Shown here: positions 46,245-59,008 of the stretch, piece by piece
Numbering within the stretch: position 1 is the first letter of the stretch
Layout: each line of letters begins with the position of its first letter
DNA from: Streptacidiphilus sp. PB12-B1b
Lineage (GTDB): Bacteria > Actinomycetota > Actinomycetes > Streptomycetales > Streptomycetaceae
DNA: 64,000 nt
Assembly: GCF_014084125.1 (NCBI RefSeq)
Contig: NZ_CP048405.1
Coordinates: forward strand, 2,666,001 to 2,730,000
Direction of reading: 5' to 3'
Translations under genes and position numbers: made by a program
Notes under the pieces: model-generated
What the model saw: only the letters and a program-made list of their open reading frames with translations
Told to the model about the DNA's origin: nothing
The model's database searches: none

Positions 46245-46385
46245 AACCCTCGGCGGGCCGCGCCCGTTCCACGCCCGCCCGGCGGCCCCCGCGGCCGCCG
46301 GGCGGCGGCATGTCCGGGGCGGCGATGTCGGCGGCGACCGGTAGCCTCACCGCAGCACTGTCCAACCGAGCGGAGGCGAACGCGC

Positions 46386-46952
46386 GTGCGCGTACTGGGG
46401 GTGGACCCGGGCCTGACCAGGTGCGGCGTCGGCGTGGTCGACGGCGCGCCGGGCCGACCGCTGCACATGGTGGCCTGCGGGGTGGTCCGCACCCCCGCCG
46501 AGGAGGAGGTCCCGCGCCGGCTGCTGGCCATCGAGCAGGGCCTGGAGGCGTGGTTCGACCAGCACCGGCCCGACCTGGTCGCGGTCGAGCGGGTGTTCGC
46601 CCAGCACAACGTCCGCACCGTGATGGGCACCGCCCAGGCCAGCGCCGTGGCCATGCTGTGCGCGACCCGGCGCGGCATCCCGGTCACCCTGCACACCCCC
46701 AGCGAGGTCAAGGCCGCCGTCACCGGCAGCGGCCGGGCCGGGAAGGACCAGGTCGGGGCCATGGTCACCCGGCTGCTGCGGCTGGACGCCCCGCCCAGGC
46801 CGGCCGACGCCGCCGACGCCCTGGCCCTGGCCATCTGCCACATCTGGCGCGGCGCGGCCACCGAGCGGATCGCCGGGGCCGTCGCCGCCGCCCGCACCGC
46901 CCCCGCCGCCCGCGGCCCCCGCGGCGGCCGTCCGAAGGAGTACCGCGCATGA
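46386..46952 (+). CDS. ruvC: Holliday junction resolvase RuvC
   Basis: 188 residues. It nicks Holliday junctions symmetrically as a dimer with Mg. The first acid is D7 in [12 protein letters not shown], the second is the Glu in [11 protein letters not shown], and the C-terminal [12 protein letters not shown] provides the last two. The GTG at 46386 lies after GGAGG. Its stop overlaps the ruvA ATG by four bases. A Pro/Ala/Arg-rich tail of about 25 residues extends beyond the usual end. Confidence 0.96.
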   Translation: MRVLGVDPGLTRCGVGVVDGAPGRPLHMVACGVVRTPAEEEVPRRLLAIEQGLEAWFDQHRPDLVAVERVFAQHNVRTVMGTAQASAVAMLCATRRGIPVTLHTPSEVKAAVTGSGRAGKDQVGAMVTRLLRLDAPPRPADAADALALAICHIWRGAATERIAGAVAAARTAPAARGPRGGRPKEYRA

Positions 46953-47563
46953 TCGCTTTCGTCAGCGGCCCGGTGGCCGCCGTCGGCCCCGGCTCCGCCG
47001 TGGTCGAGGTGGGCGGCGTCGGCATGCTGGTCCACTGCGCGCCCGCCACCCTGGCCGCGCTGCGCATCGGCGAGCCCGCGCGCCTGGCCACCTCGCTGGT
47101 GGTCCGCGAGGACTCGCTCACCCTCTACGGCTTCGCCGACGACGACGAGCGGCTCACCTTCGAACTGCTGCAGACCGCCAGCGGCATCGGGCCCAAGGTC
47201 GCCCAGGCCATGCTGGCCGTGCACAGCCCCGAGGCGCTGCGGGTCGCGGTGGCCCGCGGCGACGCCAAGACCCTCACCGCCGTCCCCGGCATCGGCCCCA
47301 AGGGCGCGCAGAAGCTGCTGATCGAGCTGAAGGACCGGCTCGGCGCCCCCACCGGGGCCGTCCCGGCGCAGCAGCACGCCCTGGCCGCCCGCCCGGCGCC
47401 GTGGTCCGAGCAGCTGCACGCGGCCCTGGTCGGCCTCGGCTTCGCCCCGCGCGAAGCCGACGACGCCGTGGCCGCGGTCACCCCCGAGGCCGAGGCCCAG
47501 GAGCGGCCGGACGTCTCCGCCCTGCTGCGCAGCGCCCTGCAGAGTCGCAACCGCACCCGCTGA
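46949..47563 (+). CDS. ruvA: Holliday junction DNA helicase RuvA
   Basis: 204 residues, the usual three domains: an OB-fold (about 1-62), a pair of helix-hairpin-helix motifs ([14 protein letters not shown] and [18 protein letters not shown], about 75-125) and, after an Ala/Pro linker, a short C-terminal domain ([19 protein letters not shown]) that contacts RuvB. It holds the four-way junction as a tetramer. It overlaps ruvC, and ruvB follows after 96 bases. Confidence 0.96.
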   Translation: MIAFVSGPVAAVGPGSAVVEVGGVGMLVHCAPATLAALRIGEPARLATSLVVREDSLTLYGFADDDERLTFELLQTASGIGPKVAQAMLAVHSPEALRVAVARGDAKTLTAVPGIGPKGAQKLLIELKDRLGAPTGAVPAQQHALAARPAPWSEQLHAALVGLGFAPREADDAVAAVTPEAEAQERPDVSALLRSALQSRNRTR

Positions 47564-47659
47564 GCCCCGCCGGGAGCCCTGCCCGCCCGTCGGGAGCCCG
47601 GCCCGACCCGAGCAGCCCCTGCCCGGCCCGAGAACCCCGTCCCCCTGCTGAGGAAGCCC

Positions 47660-48724
47660 GTGAGCCTGCACGACGACCCCCAAGCCCCCGGCGACCGGCT
47701 GGTCACCTCTGCCGCCGACGGCGAGGACCGGGCCGTCGAGGCCGCGCTGCGCCCCCGGGACCTGGACGAGTTCATCGGCCAGGAGCGCGTCCGCGAGCAG
47801 CTCTCGCTGGTGCTGCAGGCCGCCCGGCACCGCGCGGCCACCCCGGACCACGTGCTGCTGAGCGGCCCGCCCGGGCTGGGCAAGACCACCCTGTCGATGA
47901 TCATCGCGGCGGAGATGAACGCCCCGATCCGGATCACCTCCGGCCCGGCCATCCAGCACGCGGGCGATCTGGCCGCGATCCTCTCCTCGCTGACCGAGGG
48001 CGAGGTGCTGTTCCTGGACGAGATCCACCGCATGTCCCGGCCGGCCGAGGAGATGCTGTACATGGCGATGGAGGACTTCCGGGTCGACGTGATCGTCGGC
48101 AAGGGCCCGGGCGCCACCGCCATCCCGCTGGAGCTGCCGCCGTTCACCCTGGTCGGCGCGACCACCCGGGCCGGGCTGCTGCCGCCGCCGCTGCGCGACC
48201 GCTTCGGCTTCACCGGCCACATGGAGTTCTACGCGCCGGTCGAGCTGGAGCGCGTGATACACCGCTCCGCCCGGCTGCTGGACGTCCGGATCGACACCGC
48301 CGGGGCCGCCGAGATCGCCGGCCGCTCGCGCGGAACCCCGCGCATCGCCAACCGGCTGCTGCGCCGCGTCCGGGACTACGCGCAGGTCAGGCATGACGGC
48401 GTGATCACCAGGGAGATCGCCGAGGCGGCCCTGGCCGTGTACGAGGTGGACGCCCGCGGCCTGGACCGGCTGGACCGGGCGGTGCTGCACGCGCTGCTGC
48501 GGCTGTTCGGCGGCGGACCGGTCGGCCTGTCCACGCTGGCCGTCGCGGTCGGCGAGGAGAGTGAGACAGTGGAGGAGGTCGCCGAACCGTTCCTGGTCCG
48601 CGAAGGTCTGCTCGCACGCACCCCGCGCGGGCGGATTGCGACCGCTGCCGCCTGGCAGCACCTGGGTCTCACCCCGCCGAACGGGCCGCTCCCGGCCCAG
48701 CCGGACCTCTTCACCGAAGGATGA
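47660..48724 (+). CDS. ruvB: Holliday junction branch-migration ATPase RuvB
   Basis: 354 residues, AAA+ motor that drives branch migration with RuvA. Walker [12 protein letters not shown] (about 74), Walker B FLDEIHRM, sensor 1 GATTRAGLL, arginine finger in PLRDRFGF, and a C-terminal winged helix. GTG at 47660 follows GAGGAAG. No SOS box was obvious upstream. The C-terminus is normal. Confidence 0.97.
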   Translation: MSLHDDPQAPGDRLVTSAADGEDRAVEAALRPRDLDEFIGQERVREQLSLVLQAARHRAATPDHVLLSGPPGLGKTTLSMIIAAEMNAPIRITSGPAIQHAGDLAAILSSLTEGEVLFLDEIHRMSRPAEEMLYMAMEDFRVDVIVGKGPGATAIPLELPPFTLVGATTRAGLLPPPLRDRFGFTGHMEFYAPVELERVIHRSARLLDVRIDTAGAAEIAGRSRGTPRIANRLLRRVRDYAQVRHDGVITREIAEAALAVYEVDARGLDRLDRAVLHALLRLFGGGPVGLSTLAVAVGEESETVEEVAEPFLVREGLLARTPRGRIATAAAWQHLGLTPPNGPLPAQPDLFTEG

Positions 48725-48895
48725 GTACACACCGTCCTGTGCCGGGGACTCGCTTTCGTTGGAACTGGGATGCAATGCTTGACGTTGTTCCACCAAGGCG
48801 TGTGACCTAGAATCCGCCAGCCGCCCTTCCCCCGGGGCGGTCCGCCACCGAAATGACCGGCCGCGTCCTGCGGCCTCGCAAAGGACTCGTCAGTC

Positions 48896-49363
48896 GTGAG
48901 TATCGTCTCTCTCCTCCCGATCATTCTGATCGGCGGCATGCTGTTCTTGATGATGCGCTCCTCCAAGAACAAGCAGCAGCAGGCGCAGCAGATGCGCAAC
49001 AAGCTCGAGCCGGGCGTCGGCATCCGCACCATCGGCGGCATGTACGCGCTGGTGAAGGAGGTGCGCGAGGAGGCCGTCGAGCTCGAGGTCGCACCTGGTG
49101 TGCATGCCATCTACGCCAAGAACGCCATCGCCACCGTGATGGACGGCGTCGAGTACAACCGCATCGTCCACGGCGACGAGCCCGAGGACCTGCTCCCCGA
49201 GTACGAGGAGAGCGAGTCCGGCGAGGCCCCCGCCGACGAGGCCGCGGCCGAGTCCCCGGTGCTGCTCGGCAAGGCCGACGCCGCCGAGGCCCCCGCTGAC
49301 GCCGAGGCCCCCGCCGTCGCCGCCGAGACCGGCGCCGGAGACAAGGCCGTCTCCAGCAAGTAG
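48896..49363 (+). CDS. yajC: Preprotein translocase accessory subunit YajC
   Basis: 155 residues. A short N-terminal membrane helix (IVSLLPIILIGGMLFLMM, about 3-20) precedes a conserved soluble part (RNKLEPGVGIRTIGGMYALV) and a long acidic Ala/Glu-rich tail. YajC works with SecD and SecF in the Sec export complex, and both follow directly. The GTG at 48896 lies eight bases after AAAGGA. The C-terminal tail of about 60 residues is not part of the conserved domain. Confidence 0.93.
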   Translation: MSIVSLLPIILIGGMLFLMMRSSKNKQQQAQQMRNKLEPGVGIRTIGGMYALVKEVREEAVELEVAPGVHAIYAKNAIATVMDGVEYNRIVHGDEPEDLLPEYEESESGEAPADEAAAESPVLLGKADAAEAPADAEAPAVAAETGAGDKAVSSK

Positions 49364-49507
49364 CCTGCCCCGTACGGCAGACGCCGGAGGCTGACTCCGG
49401 ACGGCCCCACAGGACCGCTGCGTCGTTGCCGCGCCACACCCTGTCCGCCGAACCCCGGTGGTGGTGGCGCGACCCAACCCACGGCATGGACAGAGAGAAT
49501 CGAGAAG

Positions 49508-51316
49508 GTGGCATCACCCAAATCCCGTCCGCGTGACGGATACCCGGGGCGTGCGCTGAGTCTGATCCTGGCGATCGCGGTGGCGCTTGTCGCCATCATG
49601 TTCGCCACCGGGTACAAGACGCCGCACCTCGGCATCGACCTCGCCGGCGGCTCCAGCGTCACGCTGAAGGCTTCCCCCACCGCCGGCAAGCCCGCCAGCT
49701 CGGTGAACCCGACCAGCATGAACCAGGCTGTCGGGATCCTCACCGCGCGGGTCAACGGTCTTGGGGTGTCCGACGCCACCGTGCAGACCGAGGGCAACGA
49801 CACCATCGTGGTGACCGTTCCCAAATCGCAGAAGAACAACCAGGAAGTCCTGAACGACATCGGCAACACCGCGCTGCTGTACTTCCGGCCGGTGATCGCC
49901 TACGCGTTCTCGGGGAACCTCCCGACGCCCCCTGCCTCGCCCTCTCCCTCCGCCTCGGCCGGTGCCAAGACGACCCCGTCGCCGTCCGCCTCGGTCACGA
50001 CCAAGCTCAAGGCGGCCGGCGGCACCCCGTCGCCGTCGGCGAGCAAGGCCCAGGGTGACGCGCTCAGCCAGGCGCTGACCAAGCCGGCCACCCCCAGCTC
50101 CTCGGCCGGTGCCAAGGCGGCGTCCACCGCCAAGGCCACCGCCACCCCCAAGCCCACGGCCAGCGCCCCCGCGGCCCCGGTGAACACCGCGACCCAGGGC
50201 CTGCAGGGCACCGTCCCGGCCGCGCTGACCAGCCGGTTCGACTCGATCGACTGCTCCAAGGCGGGCCAGCGCCAGGACTACCAGGGCGCGCCCACCAGCG
50301 ACGCGGTCGCCTGCGCGCAGGACAAGGACCCGACCACCGGCCTGTACATCAAGTACGCGCTCGGCCCGGTGGCCGTGGCCGGTACCGAGGTCTCCAGCGC
50401 CGCCGCCAACGTCAGCACCAGCGGCGGCTGGGAGATCGACCTGTCCTTCAACTCCAAGGGCACCAGCCAGTTCGCCAAGACCACCACCAGCCTGGTCTCC
50501 GCGCCCGCGCCGACCAACGGCTTCGCCATCGTGCTGGACGGCCTGGTGCAGTCCGCGCCCACCGTCAACCAGGCGATCACCGGCGGCCAGGCGCAGATCA
50601 CCGGCTCCTTCACCCAGCAGCAGGCCCAGGCGCTGGCCAACAGCCTGAACTACGGCGCGCTGCCGCTGAAGTTCAAGCAGCTCGACGTCACCACCGTCTC
50701 GCCGCAGCTCGGCAGCAGCCAGCTGACCGCGGGCCTGGTCTCCGGTGCGATCGGCCTGGCGCTGGTCATCCTGTACTCGCTGGTCTACTACCGCGGCCTC
50801 GGCCTGGTGGCGATCGGCGGCCTGGGGCTGTCCGCCGTGCTCACCTACTCGATCATGAGCCTGCTCGGCGGCACCATCCACTTCGCGCTGAACCTGCCGG
50901 CGGTCTGCGGTGCCATCGTGGCCATCGGTATCACCGCCGACTCGTTCGTCGTCTACTTCGAGCGCATCCGCGACGAGGTCCGCAAGGGCTCCTCGCTGCG
51001 GCCGGCCGTGCAGCGGGCCTGGCCCCGGGCCCGGCGCACCATCCTGGTCTCCGACTTCGTGTCGTTCCTGGCCGCGGCGGTGCTGTACTTCTTCACCGTC
51101 GGCACCGTCCAGGGCTTCGCCTTCACCCTGGGCCTGACCACCCTGCTCGACGTGGTCGTGATCTTCCTGTTCACCAAGCCGCTGATCACGCTGCTGGCCC
51201 GGCGCAAGTTCTTCGCCGAGGGCCGACCCATGTCCGGACTCGACCCCAAGCGGCTCGGTGCCCGTCCGCCCATTCGCGGCGGCCGTCGTCGTCCCGCCGA
51301 GACCAAGGAGGCCTGA
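49508..51316 (+). CDS. secD: Protein translocase subunit SecD
   Basis: 602 residues. N-terminal helix (about 16-36), then the P1 region. After LLYFRPVIA a Pro/Ser/Ala/Thr-rich insertion of some 95 residues (about 135-230) interrupts it, followed by the conserved FAIVLDGLVQSAPTV segment and five membrane helices with ILYSLVYYRGLGLVAIG and GITADSFVVYFERIRDE. SecDF uses the proton gradient to pull translocating proteins outside. The GTG start has only a weak GAGAAG ribosome site. secF follows five bases after the stop. Confidence 0.95.
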   Translation: MASPKSRPRDGYPGRALSLILAIAVALVAIMFATGYKTPHLGIDLAGGSSVTLKASPTAGKPASSVNPTSMNQAVGILTARVNGLGVSDATVQTEGNDTIVVTVPKSQKNNQEVLNDIGNTALLYFRPVIAYAFSGNLPTPPASPSPSASAGAKTTPSPSASVTTKLKAAGGTPSPSASKAQGDALSQALTKPATPSSSAGAKAASTAKATATPKPTASAPAAPVNTATQGLQGTVPAALTSRFDSIDCSKAGQRQDYQGAPTSDAVACAQDKDPTTGLYIKYALGPVAVAGTEVSSAAANVSTSGGWEIDLSFNSKGTSQFAKTTTSLVSAPAPTNGFAIVLDGLVQSAPTVNQAITGGQAQITGSFTQQQAQALANSLNYGALPLKFKQLDVTTVSPQLGSSQLTAGLVSGAIGLALVILYSLVYYRGLGLVAIGGLGLSAVLTYSIMSLLGGTIHFALNLPAVCGAIVAIGITADSFVVYFERIRDEVRKGSSLRPAVQRAWPRARRTILVSDFVSFLAAAVLYFFTVGTVQGFAFTLGLTTLLDVVVIFLFTKPLITLLARRKFFAEGRPMSGLDPKRLGARPPIRGGRRRPAETKEA

Positions 51317-51320
51317 CCAG

Positions 51321-52499
51321 ATGTCACGCTTCAGCAACCTCGGCCACCGGCTCTACGTCGGCGACGTCAGCTTCGACTTCGTCGGACGGCGCAAGCTGTG
51401 GCTGATCATCTCCGGCATCATCCTGCTCGCCGCCGTGGTCGGCCTGGGCACCCGCGGCCTGAACCTCGGCATCGAGTTCAAGGGCGGCGACGTCTACCAG
51501 ATCAACCAGTCCAACGTCACCGTGAGCCAGGCCCAGTCCGTGGCCAACTCGATCACCGGTGACGACTCCGCCGTGGTCCAGTCGGTCACCACCGAGGGCA
51601 GCGGCAAGGAGATCACGGTCCAGATCAACGCTGCCACCAAGATCGCCGTGCAGCCGGGCAAGACCGAGGTCACCACGGTCACCGACAAGCTGGCCGCCGG
51701 CCTGGGGGTGGACCCGACCAAGATCAGCACCCAGTCCATCGGCGCCAGCTGGGGCAAGGAGATCAGCCAGAAGGCGCTGGAGGGCCTGATCGTCTTCCTG
51801 GTCCTGGTGACGCTCTACCTGGCCTTCGCCTTCGAGTGGCGGCTGGCCATCGCCGCGCTCACCGCGCTGATGCACGACATGCTCATCACCGTCGGCATCT
51901 ACGCGCTGCTCGGCTTCACCGTCAGCTCCGGCACGGTGATCGGCTTCCTGACCATCCTCGGCTACTCCCTGTACGACACCGTGGTCGTCTTCGACGGCCT
52001 CAAGGACGCCACCAGGAAGCTGGACAGCCAGAGCCGGGAGACCTACAGCGAGGCCGCCAACCGGGCGCTGAACGGCACCCTGGTGCGCTCGATCAACACC
52101 ACCGTGCTGGCCCTGCTGCCGGTCGCCGGGCTGCTGTTCATCGGCGGCGCCATGCTGGGCGCGGGCACGCTGAACGACATCTCGCTGGCGCTGTTCGTCG
52201 GCCTCAGCGCCGGCGCCTACTCCTCGATCTGCGTCGCCACCCCGATGGTGGCCTGGCTCAAGGAGAAGCAGCCGGAGAACCGGGAGCTGGCCAAGCGGGT
52301 CGCCAAGCGGCGCGCCGCCGAGGCCAAGGCCCTGGCCGAGGGCCGGGTGCCGGAGGCGCAGGACGGCTCCGGCGACGCCCTGGGCGACGCCGAGGGCCGC
52401 GGCGACGCGGTCGGCGCGGGCTCCGGCACCGGCGGCACCCGCCGCCAGCCGGTCAACCGCACCCGCAGCGACCGCCGCTCCACCGGCAAGCGGAACTAG
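51321..52499 (+). CDS. secF: Protein translocase subunit SecF
   Basis: 392 residues. Six membrane helices: the first at about 26-45 (LWLIISGIILLAAVVGLG), and the conserved IEFKGGDVYQ right after it. IGFLTILGYSLYDTVVVFD and NRALNGTLVRSINTT are the hallmarks of SecF. The C-terminal 70 residues are charged and Gly/Asp-rich and lie in the cytosol. It forms the SecDF complex with the preceding gene; the ATG at 51321 follows AAGGAGG. Stop and apt start are separated by nine bases. Confidence 0.96.
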   Translation: MSRFSNLGHRLYVGDVSFDFVGRRKLWLIISGIILLAAVVGLGTRGLNLGIEFKGGDVYQINQSNVTVSQAQSVANSITGDDSAVVQSVTTEGSGKEITVQINAATKIAVQPGKTEVTTVTDKLAAGLGVDPTKISTQSIGASWGKEISQKALEGLIVFLVLVTLYLAFAFEWRLAIAALTALMHDMLITVGIYALLGFTVSSGTVIGFLTILGYSLYDTVVVFDGLKDATRKLDSQSRETYSEAANRALNGTLVRSINTTVLALLPVAGLLFIGGAMLGAGTLNDISLALFVGLSAGAYSSICVATPMVAWLKEKQPENRELAKRVAKRRAAEAKALAEGRVPEAQDGSGDALGDAEGRGDAVGAGSGTGGTRRQPVNRTRSDRRSTGKRN

Positions 52500-52508
52500 G
52501 GCGGGCGG

Positions 52509-53054
52509 GTGACCACCACCGATCTCGCCGGGCTGCTCGCGGCGCACATCAGGGACGTTCCGGACTACCCCAAGCCCGGGGTCGTCTTCAAGGACATCGC
52601 CCCGCTGCTGGCCGACACCCAGGGCTTCACGGCCCTGGTCGACCACCTGGCGGCGCGGGCCCGGGCGCTCGGGGCGACCAAGGTCGTCGGCCTGGAGGCG
52701 CGCGGGTTCATCCTGGCGGCCCCGGCCGCCTACGCCGCCGGGGCGGGCTTCGTCCCGGTCCGCAAGCAGGGCAAGCTGCCCGGGGCCTGCCACGCGCAGG
52801 CCTACGACCTGGAGTACGGCTCGGCCGTGCTGGAGGTCCAGCAGGACGCCTTCGCCCCGGGCGAGCGGGTCCTGGTCGTGGACGACGTGCTGGCCACCGG
52901 CGGCACGGTGGCCGCGGCGCTGGAGCTGGTCCAGCGCTGCGGCGCCCGGCCGGCCGGTGTGGCGGTGCTGATGGAGCTGGGCTTCCTCGGCGGCCGCGAC
53001 CGGCTGGCCGGTCCCCTCGGCGGGGCGCCGCTGGAGTCGGTCATCCTGGTCTGA
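52509..53054 (+). CDS. apt: Adenine phosphoribosyltransferase
   Basis: 181 residues. It converts adenine and PRPP to AMP, the purine salvage route. The PRPP loop VLVVDDVLATGGTVAAALEL (about 118-137) is complete. DYPKPGVVFKDIAPLLAD near the start and VGLEARGFILAAPAAYAAG are typical. The GTG at 52509 follows GGGCGGG. It lies between the Sec genes and relA, an arrangement kept across actinobacteria. A link between purine pool and (p)ppGpp is plausible but not shown. Confidence 0.96.
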   Translation: MTTTDLAGLLAAHIRDVPDYPKPGVVFKDIAPLLADTQGFTALVDHLAARARALGATKVVGLEARGFILAAPAAYAAGAGFVPVRKQGKLPGACHAQAYDLEYGSAVLEVQQDAFAPGERVLVVDDVLATGGTVAAALELVQRCGARPAGVAVLMELGFLGGRDRLAGPLGGAPLESVILV

Positions 53055-53233
53055 CGCCTCCGGGCGCAGCCCGGGCACACAGCTCGGGCACGCAGCACAG
53101 CACGGCGCAGGTCGCAGCACACCTTCGGGCGGGTCACCGGAACACCGGGTGACCCGCCCGAGGCGTCCCGGAGAACGGCTGTCCGCGCGGCTCGGTACCA
53201 TGGAGATCCGCGACTCGCGCCCTAGGAGTGCAC

Positions 53234-55723
<2,490 letters not shown>

Positions 55724-55737
55724 CAGCGGTACGCACA

Positions 55738-55765
55738 GGGGCCCCCACCGGCCGGTGGGGGCCCC
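55738..55765. terminator. Bidirectional hairpin terminator between relA and the DUF349 gene
   Basis: A perfect 28-base palindrome, GGGGCCCCCACCGG followed by its reverse complement, 14 bases after the relA stop and 24 before the end of the converging DUF349 gene. It can work for both strands. No T-run on either side. Confidence 0.8.
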
Positions 55766-55789
55766 TCGCCGTGCTCGCGGCAGCGGGCG

Positions 55790-57019
55790 TCAGCCGCCGA
55801 ACTCCTGCAGCCCCTTGCGGGCCTGGTCCAGCAGCTCGCGGCGGCCGGACAGCTCGGCCTCCAGCTTGGCGACGCGGGAGGAGTCGTTCTTGGCGCGGGC
55901 CGCCTCGATCTGCTTCTCCAGCTTGTCCACGGCCGCCTGCAGCAGCCCGGTCATGCCCTCGGCGCGGGCCCGGGCCTCCGGGTTGCTGCGCTGCCACTCG
56001 GCCTCCTCGGCCTCGCGGATCGCCCGGTCCACCGTGTGCAGCCGGGCCTCCAGCTTCGGCCGGGCGTCGCGCGGCACGTGCCCGATCTCCTCCCAGCGCT
56101 CGCTGATCGAGCGGTAGGACGCCTTGGCGGCCTTCAGGTCGCCGATCGGCAGCAGCGCCTCGGCCTCGACCAGCAGCGCCTCCTTGAGCGTCTGGTTCTC
56201 CCGCTCACCGGCGTCCCGCTCGTCGAAGACGGCCGAGCGCGCCTGGAAGAAGACGTCCTGGGCGCCCCGGAACCGGGCCCACAGCTCGTCCTCGGCCTCG
56301 CGCTGGGCGCGGCCCGCGGCCTTCCACTCGGTCATCAGCTCGCGGTAGCGGGCCGCGGTGGCGCCCCAGTCGGTGGAGCCGGAGAGCGACTCGGCCTCCT
56401 TGGCCAGCTTCTCCTTCTGCTGCCTGGCCTCGTCGCGCTGCTGGTCCAGCGTGGCGAAGTGGGCCTTGCGGCGCTTGGAGAAGGTCGAGCGGGCGTGCGA
56501 GAAGCGGTGCCACAGCTCGTCGTCGGCCTTGCGGTCCAGCCGGGGCAGCGCCTTCCAGGAGTCCACCAGGGCCCGCAGCCGGTCCCCGGCCTCGCGCCAG
56601 GAGGTGGACTCGGCGAGCTGCTCCGCCTCGGAGACCAGGGCCTCCTTGGAGCCCCGGGCCTCCTCCTGGGCCTTGGCGCGGGCGGCCCGGCGCTCCTCGC
56701 GGCGGCTCTCCACCTCGCTCACCAGGGCGTCCAGCCGCTTGGCGAGAGCGGCCAGATCGCCCACCGCGTGGCCCTCGACCACCTGCGCCCGCAGGTGCTC
56801 GACGGCGGTCAGGGCGTCCTTCGCGGCGAGGTCGGTCGTGCGCACCCGGCGCTCCAACAGGCCGATCTCGACGGCGATGCCGTCGTACTTCCGGGTGAAG
56901 TAGGCGAGGGCCTCATCGGGGGAACCTGCCTGCCACGAGCCGACGACGCGCTCGCCCTCGGCCGTCCGCACGTAGACGGTCCCCTCGTCGTCGACACGGC
57001 CCCACGGGTCGCTGGTCAC
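55790..57019 (-). CDS. DUF349-domain protein
   Basis: 409 residues, almost all helical and highly charged; long coiled-coil segments run from about 75 to 400. Three repeats of the DUF349 pattern are visible, marked by DELWHRFSHARSTFSKRR, DELWARFRGAQDVFF and the related YRSISERWEEIGHVPRDA. W/F spacing and charged ends repeat at about 80 residues. The family's function is not established; some members associate with DNA or with the nucleoid. GTG at 57019 follows GGAGGCGC. It stands alone on the minus strand. The N-terminal 60 residues form a small separate domain. Confidence 0.88.
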   Translation of the reverse strand: MTSDPWGRVDDEGTVYVRTAEGERVVGSWQAGSPDEALAYFTRKYDGIAVEIGLLERRVRTTDLAAKDALTAVEHLRAQVVEGHAVGDLAALAKRLDALVSEVESRREERRAARAKAQEEARGSKEALVSEAEQLAESTSWREAGDRLRALVDSWKALPRLDRKADDELWHRFSHARSTFSKRRKAHFATLDQQRDEARQQKEKLAKEAESLSGSTDWGATAARYRELMTEWKAAGRAQREAEDELWARFRGAQDVFFQARSAVFDERDAGERENQTLKEALLVEAEALLPIGDLKAAKASYRSISERWEEIGHVPRDARPKLEARLHTVDRAIREAEEAEWQRSNPEARARAEGMTGLLQAAVDKLEKQIEAARAKNDSSRVAKLEAELSGRRELLDQARKGLQEFGG

Positions 57020-57202
57020 AGCGCCTCCTCCATATGGCGGCCCTCCGCTGGGGGAGGGCCACCCTCCACAGTTCGTTGCCCGGCCTGGCTCAGACTGGCC
57101 ACCGGGGTCAAGGCACCCTACAAGACGCCAACATAGGCGACCGGTACTGGTGCTGTCCGTATCCCGGCGGCGAAAACTGTGCCGCGTCCCGGGGCGGACC
57201 GG

Positions 57203-58051
57203 TCAGGCCTTGGTCGCGGTCACCTTCTGCATGATCACGCTCTCCTTCGGGTGACCGTCGCCGGTGCTCGGGCTGTCGGTGCCCTGCGCCGCGATGGCGT
57301 CCAGCACGTTCATGCCGCCGGTGATGGTGCCGAACGGGGTGTAGGACGGCGGCAGCGGGCTGTCCTTGTAGACCAGGAAGAACTGGCTGCCGTTGGTGTT
57401 GGGGCCGGAGTTGGCCATGGCCACGGTGCCCGCCGGGTAGGTCACGGTGGCGCCGGAGCCGAACGCCTTGAGGTTCTCGTCCTTGAAGTTGTAGCCCGGG
57501 CCGCCGGAGCCGGTGCCGGTCGGGTCGCCGCACTGGAGCACGTAGATGCCGGTGGTGGTGAGCCGGTGGCAGACCACGTTGTCGAAGTAGTGCTGGTCGG
57601 CCAGGAACACGAACGAGTTGACGGTGACCGGGGCGACCGCCGGGTTCAGCTGCAGCGAGACCGCGCCGCGGTTGGTGTCGATGGCGATGTCGTACTTGGC
57701 CTTGGTGTCGATGGTCATCGCCGGGGCGGTCTTCCACTGCTTGCCGCTGTTCTTGGGCACCGTGAACGAGGGCGAGGCGGAGGGCGACGCGGTGGGGGAG
57801 GCCGCGGCCTTGTCCGCCGAGACGCTCTTCTTGCCGCCGGAGCCCACGCCCCACCAGATGCCGCCGGCGACCAGCGCCGCCGCGACCACCGCCGCACCGG
57901 CGATCAGCGCGTTCCGCCGGGCCCGGCGCACCGCCTCGGCCCTGGCCCTCATCTGCCGCTCGTACTTGAGCTGGGCCAGCTGGCGCTGCCGCTTCTCCTT
58001 GTCCTTCGACAGCGCGGGCCGGTGCGGCTTCGTCGTGTTCCTGCTGGCCAC
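57203..58051 (-). CDS. Membrane-anchored peptidyl-prolyl cis-trans isomerase (cyclophilin type)
   Basis: 282 residues. A basic N-terminal region with coiled-coil character ([20 protein letters not shown]) is followed by one membrane helix (about 47-68), a Ser/Pro/Ala linker and a cyclophilin domain (about 108-282). The family motifs are visible as [34 protein letters not shown] and [19 protein letters not shown] (FGTITGGM). The cyclophilin domain would lie outside the membrane, helping exported proteins fold. GTG at 58051 follows GGGAGTGAC. It diverges from the metallo-hydrolase gene. Confidence 0.92.
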   Translation of the reverse strand: MASRNTTKPHRPALSKDKEKRQRQLAQLKYERQMRARAEAVRRARRNALIAGAAVVAAALVAGGIWWGVGSGGKKSVSADKAAASPTASPSASPSFTVPKNSGKQWKTAPAMTIDTKAKYDIAIDTNRGAVSLQLNPAVAPVTVNSFVFLADQHYFDNVVCHRLTTTGIYVLQCGDPTGTGSGGPGYNFKDENLKAFGSGATVTYPAGTVAMANSGPNTNGSQFFLVYKDSPLPPSYTPFGTITGGMNVLDAIAAQGTDSPSTGDGHPKESVIMQKVTATKA

Positions 58052-58286
58052 CGACAGTCACTCCCTCTGACGTCCCCGCACCTCGCCGGTGGGGATCTCT
58101 CCACTCGTTGGGCGCTCAGTGTAGGGAGCAAATCTTTAAATGCGCCCTCAGGTCCAGAAATTCACAGTCGGCGGCGTCCGGTGCTATCGGTTCGCGCGCG
58201 TCCCCGCCCCGCCGGTAGGCTGCGGGCAGACTTCCCGCGCTGCCGAGCGCACCGCCGAGACCGCCTCCGACGTGCAAAGGACCCAC

Positions 58287-58997
58287 GTGTTCATCGCCGG
58301 CTTCCCCGCAGGGGCCTGGGGCACCAACTGCTACCTGGTCGCCCCGGCGGCCGGCGAGGAGTGCGTCATCGTCGACCCCGGCCACCTGGCCGCCGCCGGG
58401 GTGGAGGAGGCGGTCCGCGAGCACGGCCTCAAGCCGGTCGCGGTGGTGCTCACCCACGGGCACATCGACCACGTCGCCTCGGTCGTCCCGGTCTGCGGCG
58501 CGCGCGGCATCCCGGCCTGGATCCACCCCGAGGACCGGTACATGCTGGCCGATCCGGAGCGGGCGCTCGGCCGGGCGCTGGGCGCCAAGCTGATGGGCGA
58601 CCTGACCGTCGGCGAGCCCGACGACGTCCGGCTGCTCACCGACGGCAGCGTGCTGGAGCTGGCCGGGCTGCGGCTCACCGTCGACCACGCCCCCGGCCAT
58701 ACCGGGGGGTCGGTGACCTTCCGCACCCCCGCCGCGCCGGACCTGCCGCCGGTGCTGTTCTCGGGGGACCTGCTCTTCGCCGGCTCCGTAGGACGTACCG
58801 ATCTCCCCGGGGGCGACCACGCCGCCCTGCTGCGGTCGCTGGCACGCGTGTGCCTGCCGCTCCAGGACGAGACCGTGGTCCTCTCCGGACACGGCCACCA
58901 GACCACCATCGGCCGCGAGCGCGCCACCAACCCGTACCTGCTGCAGGTCGCGGGCGCGACCGCCGAAGGCACCGCCGCACCGCGGCGAGGAATGTGA
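58287..58997 (+). CDS. Metallo-beta-lactamase-fold hydrolase (glyoxalase II-like)
   Basis: 236 residues. The zinc motif H57-G-H59-I-D61-H62 is complete (LTHGHIDHV), with the third ligand in [10 protein letters not shown], an aspartate in [13 protein letters not shown] and the last histidine in [13 protein letters not shown]. The short form resembles the family labelled MBL fold hydrolase or hydroxyacylglutathione hydrolase-like. The natural substrate is unknown, since actinobacteria lack glutathione. GTG at 58287 follows AAAGGA with correct spacing; a reading from 58140 would add 49 residues without a ribosome site. hisS follows after 11 bases. Confidence 0.9.
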   Translation: MFIAGFPAGAWGTNCYLVAPAAGEECVIVDPGHLAAAGVEEAVREHGLKPVAVVLTHGHIDHVASVVPVCGARGIPAWIHPEDRYMLADPERALGRALGAKLMGDLTVGEPDDVRLLTDGSVLELAGLRLTVDHAPGHTGGSVTFRTPAAPDLPPVLFSGDLLFAGSVGRTDLPGGDHAALLRSLARVCLPLQDETVVLSGHGHQTTIGRERATNPYLLQVAGATAEGTAAPRRGM

Positions 58998-59008
58998 CAG
59001 ACAATCAG

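Noticed and set aside
58140..58286. A 49-residue N-terminal extension of the metallo-hydrolase from an ATG at 58140
   Set aside because: There is no ribosome site for it, the extension has no similarity to the family, and a GTG at 58287 with AAAGGA at the right distance gives the standard length.
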